From Candidatus Aalborgicola danicus (lineage in GTDB: Bacteria > Pseudomonadota > Gammaproteobacteria > Burkholderiales > Burkholderiaceae_C), in the NCBI GenBank assembly GCA_016703945.1, contig JADJBC010000020.1, forward strand, positions 74,082-138,081: DNA of 64,000 nt, written 5' to 3'. The notes beneath the pieces were generated by a model. That model made no database searches. It worked only from the letters and a program-made list of their open reading frames with translations, and had not been told where the DNA came from. The stretch's first letter is position 1. Each line of letters opens with the position of its first letter. Below are positions 61,712-64,000 of the stretch, piece by piece. Both the position numbers and the translations under genes were made by a program.

Positions 61712-63352
61712 TTAGTGGCCAGACGCGCCGGAGGCGCCCAGGCCGGTTTCGGAGCGCACTTGCTGGATCTTGAACATCTCGCGTTCCTTCTGGGCCTGTG
61801 GGCTACGGTCGAGAATGGAGAACAGCCACACACCCACAAAGCCGATGGTCATGGAGAACAGGGCGGGCGAGGAGTAGGGGAACAGGGCAGAGCCCTTGGC
61901 GTTGCCCAGCACCGCCTCCCACACCGATGGTGACAACACGGTCAGGCCCACGGAGGAGATCAGCCCCAGGAAGCCACCAATGACAGCGCCCTTGGTCGTG
62001 CAGTCTTTCCACAGCACGGACATGAACAGCACGGGGAAGTTGGCCGACGCGGCAATGGCAAAGGCCAGCGACACCATGAAGGCAATGTTCTGCTTCTCAA
62101 ACGCAATGCCCAGCACCACGGCAACAAAGCCCAGTGCCAGGGTGGTCATGCGGGATACTTTCAGCTCGGAAGCGCTGTCGGCATTGCCCTTCTTGATCAC
62201 GGTGGCATAGATGTCGTGCGACACGGCGGAGGCGCCAGACAAGGTCAGACCCGCCACCACCGCCAGAATGGTTGCAAACGCCACGGCCGAGATAAAGCCG
62301 TAGAACACGTTGCCGCCAACCGCCTTGGCCACCAGCACGGCTGCCATATTGGCCGAACCGCCGCCGCCCTTGATAACACCCGTAGCCACGTTGGCAAACT
62401 CGGGGTTGGTCAGCACCAGCGTGATGGCGCCAAAACCGATGATGAAGATCAGCACGTAGAAGTAGCCGATCCAGGTGGTCGCCCAGAACACCGACTTGCG
62501 GGCTTGCTTGGCATCGGGCACCGTGAAGAAGCGCATCAGGATGTGGGGCAGGCCAGCCGTACCGAACATCAGCGCCATGCCGAACGAGATGGCAGAGATC
62601 GGGTCCTTCACGAAGCCGCCTGGACCCATGACGGACAGGCCGATCTTGGCCGCCTCTTCCGGCGTCTTGCCGGTGTTGGTGGCGATCATGGTTTTGACTT
62701 CAACGCCCTTGGCAAACAACGCCTCGAAGCTGAAGCCAAACTCGGCCATGACCATGAAGGCCATGAAGCTCACACCGGCCAGCAGCAGGCAGGCCTTGAT
62801 GATCTGCACCCAGGTGGTGGCGGTCATGCCTCCAAACAACACGTAAATCATCATCAGCGCGCCGACGATGACCACCGCCATCCAGTACTCCAGGCCAAAC
62901 AGCAGTTTGATCAGCGAACCGGCACCCACCATCTGGGCGATCAGGTAGAACGCCACCACCACCAGCGTGCCGGATGCAGCAAAAATGCGGATCGGTGTTT
63001 GTTGGAAGCGATAACCGGCCACGTCGGCAAAGGTGAACTTGCCCAGGTTGCGCAGGCGCTCGGCCATCAGGAAGGTGATGACCGGCCAGCCCACCAGGAA
63101 GCCGATGGAGTAGATCAGGCCGTCACAACCCGCAGCCATCACGGCCGCGGAAATACCCAGGAAGGATGCGGCCGACATGTAGTCGCCGGCAATGGCCAGG
63201 CCATTCTGAAAACCGGTAATGCCGCCACCGCCGGTGTAGAAGTCGGCAGCCGACTTGGTGCGCCCAGCGGCCCACTTGGTGATGAAAAGCGTAGCCACCA
63301 CAAAGGTGCCAAACATGCCGATGGCAACCCAGTTGGTGGGTTGTTTGTCCAC
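61712..63352 (-). CDS. actP: Cation/acetate symporter
   Basis: 546 residues from a GTG at 63352. Thirteen or so transmembrane helices of the sodium:solute symporter family; TGGGGITGFQNGLAIAGDYM, GTAGLPHILMRFFTVPDAKQ and SLAFAIAASANFPVLFMSVL are ActP features. The expected family start is at 63436 (an ATG overlapping the DUF485 stop as ATGA), which would add a signal sequence. That stretch has an in-frame TGA at 63404-63406, and two compensating single-base indels within 63398-63412 would restore MKGGIQFRRR-LSVA-AAAAAQ. Imports acetate and related short acids. Confidence 0.9.
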   Translation of the reverse strand: MDKQPTNWVAIGMFGTFVVATLFITKWAAGRTKSAADFYTGGGGITGFQNGLAIAGDYMSAASFLGISAAVMAAGCDGLIYSIGFLVGWPVITFLMAERLRNLGKFTFADVAGYRFQQTPIRIFAASGTLVVVAFYLIAQMVGAGSLIKLLFGLEYWMAVVIVGALMMIYVLFGGMTATTWVQIIKACLLLAGVSFMAFMVMAEFGFSFEALFAKGVEVKTMIATNTGKTPEEAAKIGLSVMGPGGFVKDPISAISFGMALMFGTAGLPHILMRFFTVPDAKQARKSVFWATTWIGYFYVLIFIIGFGAITLVLTNPEFANVATGVIKGGGGSANMAAVLVAKAVGGNVFYGFISAVAFATILAVVAGLTLSGASAVSHDIYATVIKKGNADSASELKVSRMTTLALGFVAVVLGIAFEKQNIAFMVSLAFAIAASANFPVLFMSVLWKDCTTKGAVIGGFLGLISSVGLTVLSPSVWEAVLGNAKGSALFPYSSPALFSMTIGFVGVWLFSILDRSPQAQKEREMFKIQQVRSETGLGASGASGH

Positions 63353-63432
63353 TTGGCCCAGGTCAGCACCAGCGGCTTGTGCTGCGGCAGCCGCGAGCCA
63401 CGCTCAGCGACGACGAAATTGGATTCCGCCTT

Positions 63433-63708
63433 TCATTTGGAAGCTTCCTTCAGGATTTCGGCGGTCAGACGGTCGTATTCGCCATTGGCGCGACGCACAT
63501 AGATGCCCGTGATGATGATGGTGAAGATGATCACGCCCATGCCGATGGGAATGCCCAACGAGGCGACGCCATCGCCAATGGGTTGTGCCAGAAAGGGCTT
63601 GTTGAAGGCGATCAGCGCGATGTAGCCGTAGTACACCACCATCATGATGATGGTCAGCAGCCGAACCGAACGTGTTGCGTTTTCGCGCAGCTCAGCGGTA
63701 ATTCGCAT
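63433..63708 (-). CDS. DUF485 inner-membrane protein (YjcH type), partner of actP
   Basis: 91 residues from the ATG at 63708. Two transmembrane helices (LLTIIMMVVYYGYIALIAFN and IGMGVIIFTIIITGIYVRRA) with the conserved RANGEYDRLTAEI tail. The family is encoded next to actP in proteobacteria and is thought to assist the symporter. Its stop overlaps the family-type actP ATG. Confidence 0.92.
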   Translation of the reverse strand: MRITAELRENATRSVRLLTIIMMVVYYGYIALIAFNKPFLAQPIGDGVASLGIPIGMGVIIFTIIITGIYVRRANGEYDRLTAEILKEASK

Positions 63709-64000
63709 TGGCCTCAATTCGGGCTTGGCTCGCGATGGGGTCTGTGCTTTTCTCCCTTTGGCATGGGGGTGGCGTACAGCACATGGTAAGCTCAGGCGCT
63801 GCTGGGGCTGGATCATGTTCGGAGGGTCTGACAAAGCCTCGCTGAAAATATCGGAACATGCGTATTTCCTAATATTTTTGACCCGAAAGACCGCAGGAAA
63901 GCCGATCTCGCATCATTTTTCACGATGGGAAAGTTTTCTACGGGTTAACACTTGGTCCGTGGGTGCTTGCGTTCAGCTCAGCGTCACGCCGCCGATGCCA
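63709..64000. other. Region upstream of the acetate permease operon
   Basis: 292 bases without a full gene. It should contain the actP operon promoter. AT-rich stretch 63846-63885 holds AAATATCGGAA and TTTCCTAATATTT, a rough dyad. On the minus strand, bases 63973-64000 could encode a protein C-terminus (GIGGVTLS then TGA), too short to identify. Confidence 0.3.

Noticed and set aside
62216..63502. 428-codon open frame on the plus strand opposite actP
   Set aside because: Antisense shadow of a GC-rich gene with clear family motifs; low-complexity His/Gly-rich translation, no ribosome site.
63973..64000. C-terminus of a further minus-strand gene
   Set aside because: Eight codons before a TGA cannot be assigned to any family.

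Overview
The window looks like a chromosomal segment of a high-GC betaproteobacterium of the family Comamonadaceae, close to Rhodoferax. The evidence is the set of housekeeping genes (nrdAB, pilSR, ffh, accBC-prmA, mpl, actP with its DUF485 partner), the alanine/lysine-rich H1-like protein, and an interspersed repeat with a GGGCTAGAGGCC-like end that I recall from Comamonadaceae genomes. The genus is an inference. I see no rRNA, tRNA, CRISPR array, prophage or IS transposase.

Layout. 1-2.5 kb: a minus-strand lipid operon (FAD oxidoreductase, DUF1365, start of a CFA-synthase-like methyltransferase). 2.6-19.3 kb: an accessory block of large exported proteins. It holds an S8 protease, two tandem 871-residue proteins each with three LCCL-like domains, an HTH protein fused to an NBR1-type Ig domain, two Lcl/DUF1566 proteins and a HET-C/VWA7-like giant gene broken into four frames. 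19.3-33.9 kb: housekeeping genes (CoA-transferase, mpl, TlpA-like protein, accBC, prmA, DUF3426 protein, H1-like protein, nrdBA with paired NrdR boxes, ampD). 33.9-40 kb: pilRS, a CcsA-like protein, ffh, a thioesterase. 40.3-43.5 kb: a YHYH lipoprotein coupled to a HupE/UreJ membrane protein. 43.6-56.6 kb: a GST, an acyl-CoA ligase, an AraC regulator and a leucine/isovalerate catabolic cluster (methylcrotonyl-CoA carboxylase subunits, HMG-CoA lyase) with small enzymes. 56.7-63.7 kb: a cNMP/CBS/DUF294 signalling protein, a DnaQ-like exonuclease, a class C beta-lactamase-like lipoprotein, and the acetate permease pair.

The most unusual content is of three kinds. First, domains best known from eukaryotes (LCCL, NBR1-Ig, VWA7/HET-C) lie together in the 4.6-19.3 kb block, and one small C-terminal-type module recurs in three exported proteins. 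Second, palindromic repeats lie inside coding sequences of the 45-56 kb cluster. One type has a conserved core of about 43 bp flanked by locus-specific inverted arms; a second dispersed type also supplies the N-terminus of a DUF1289 protein. Third, about eleven single-base indels, mostly in homopolymers, break five genes (lcl2, the HET-C/VWA gene, the carboxylase alpha subunit, the cNMP/CBS gene, actP). These may be consensus errors, real decay or phase variation, and only raw reads can decide.
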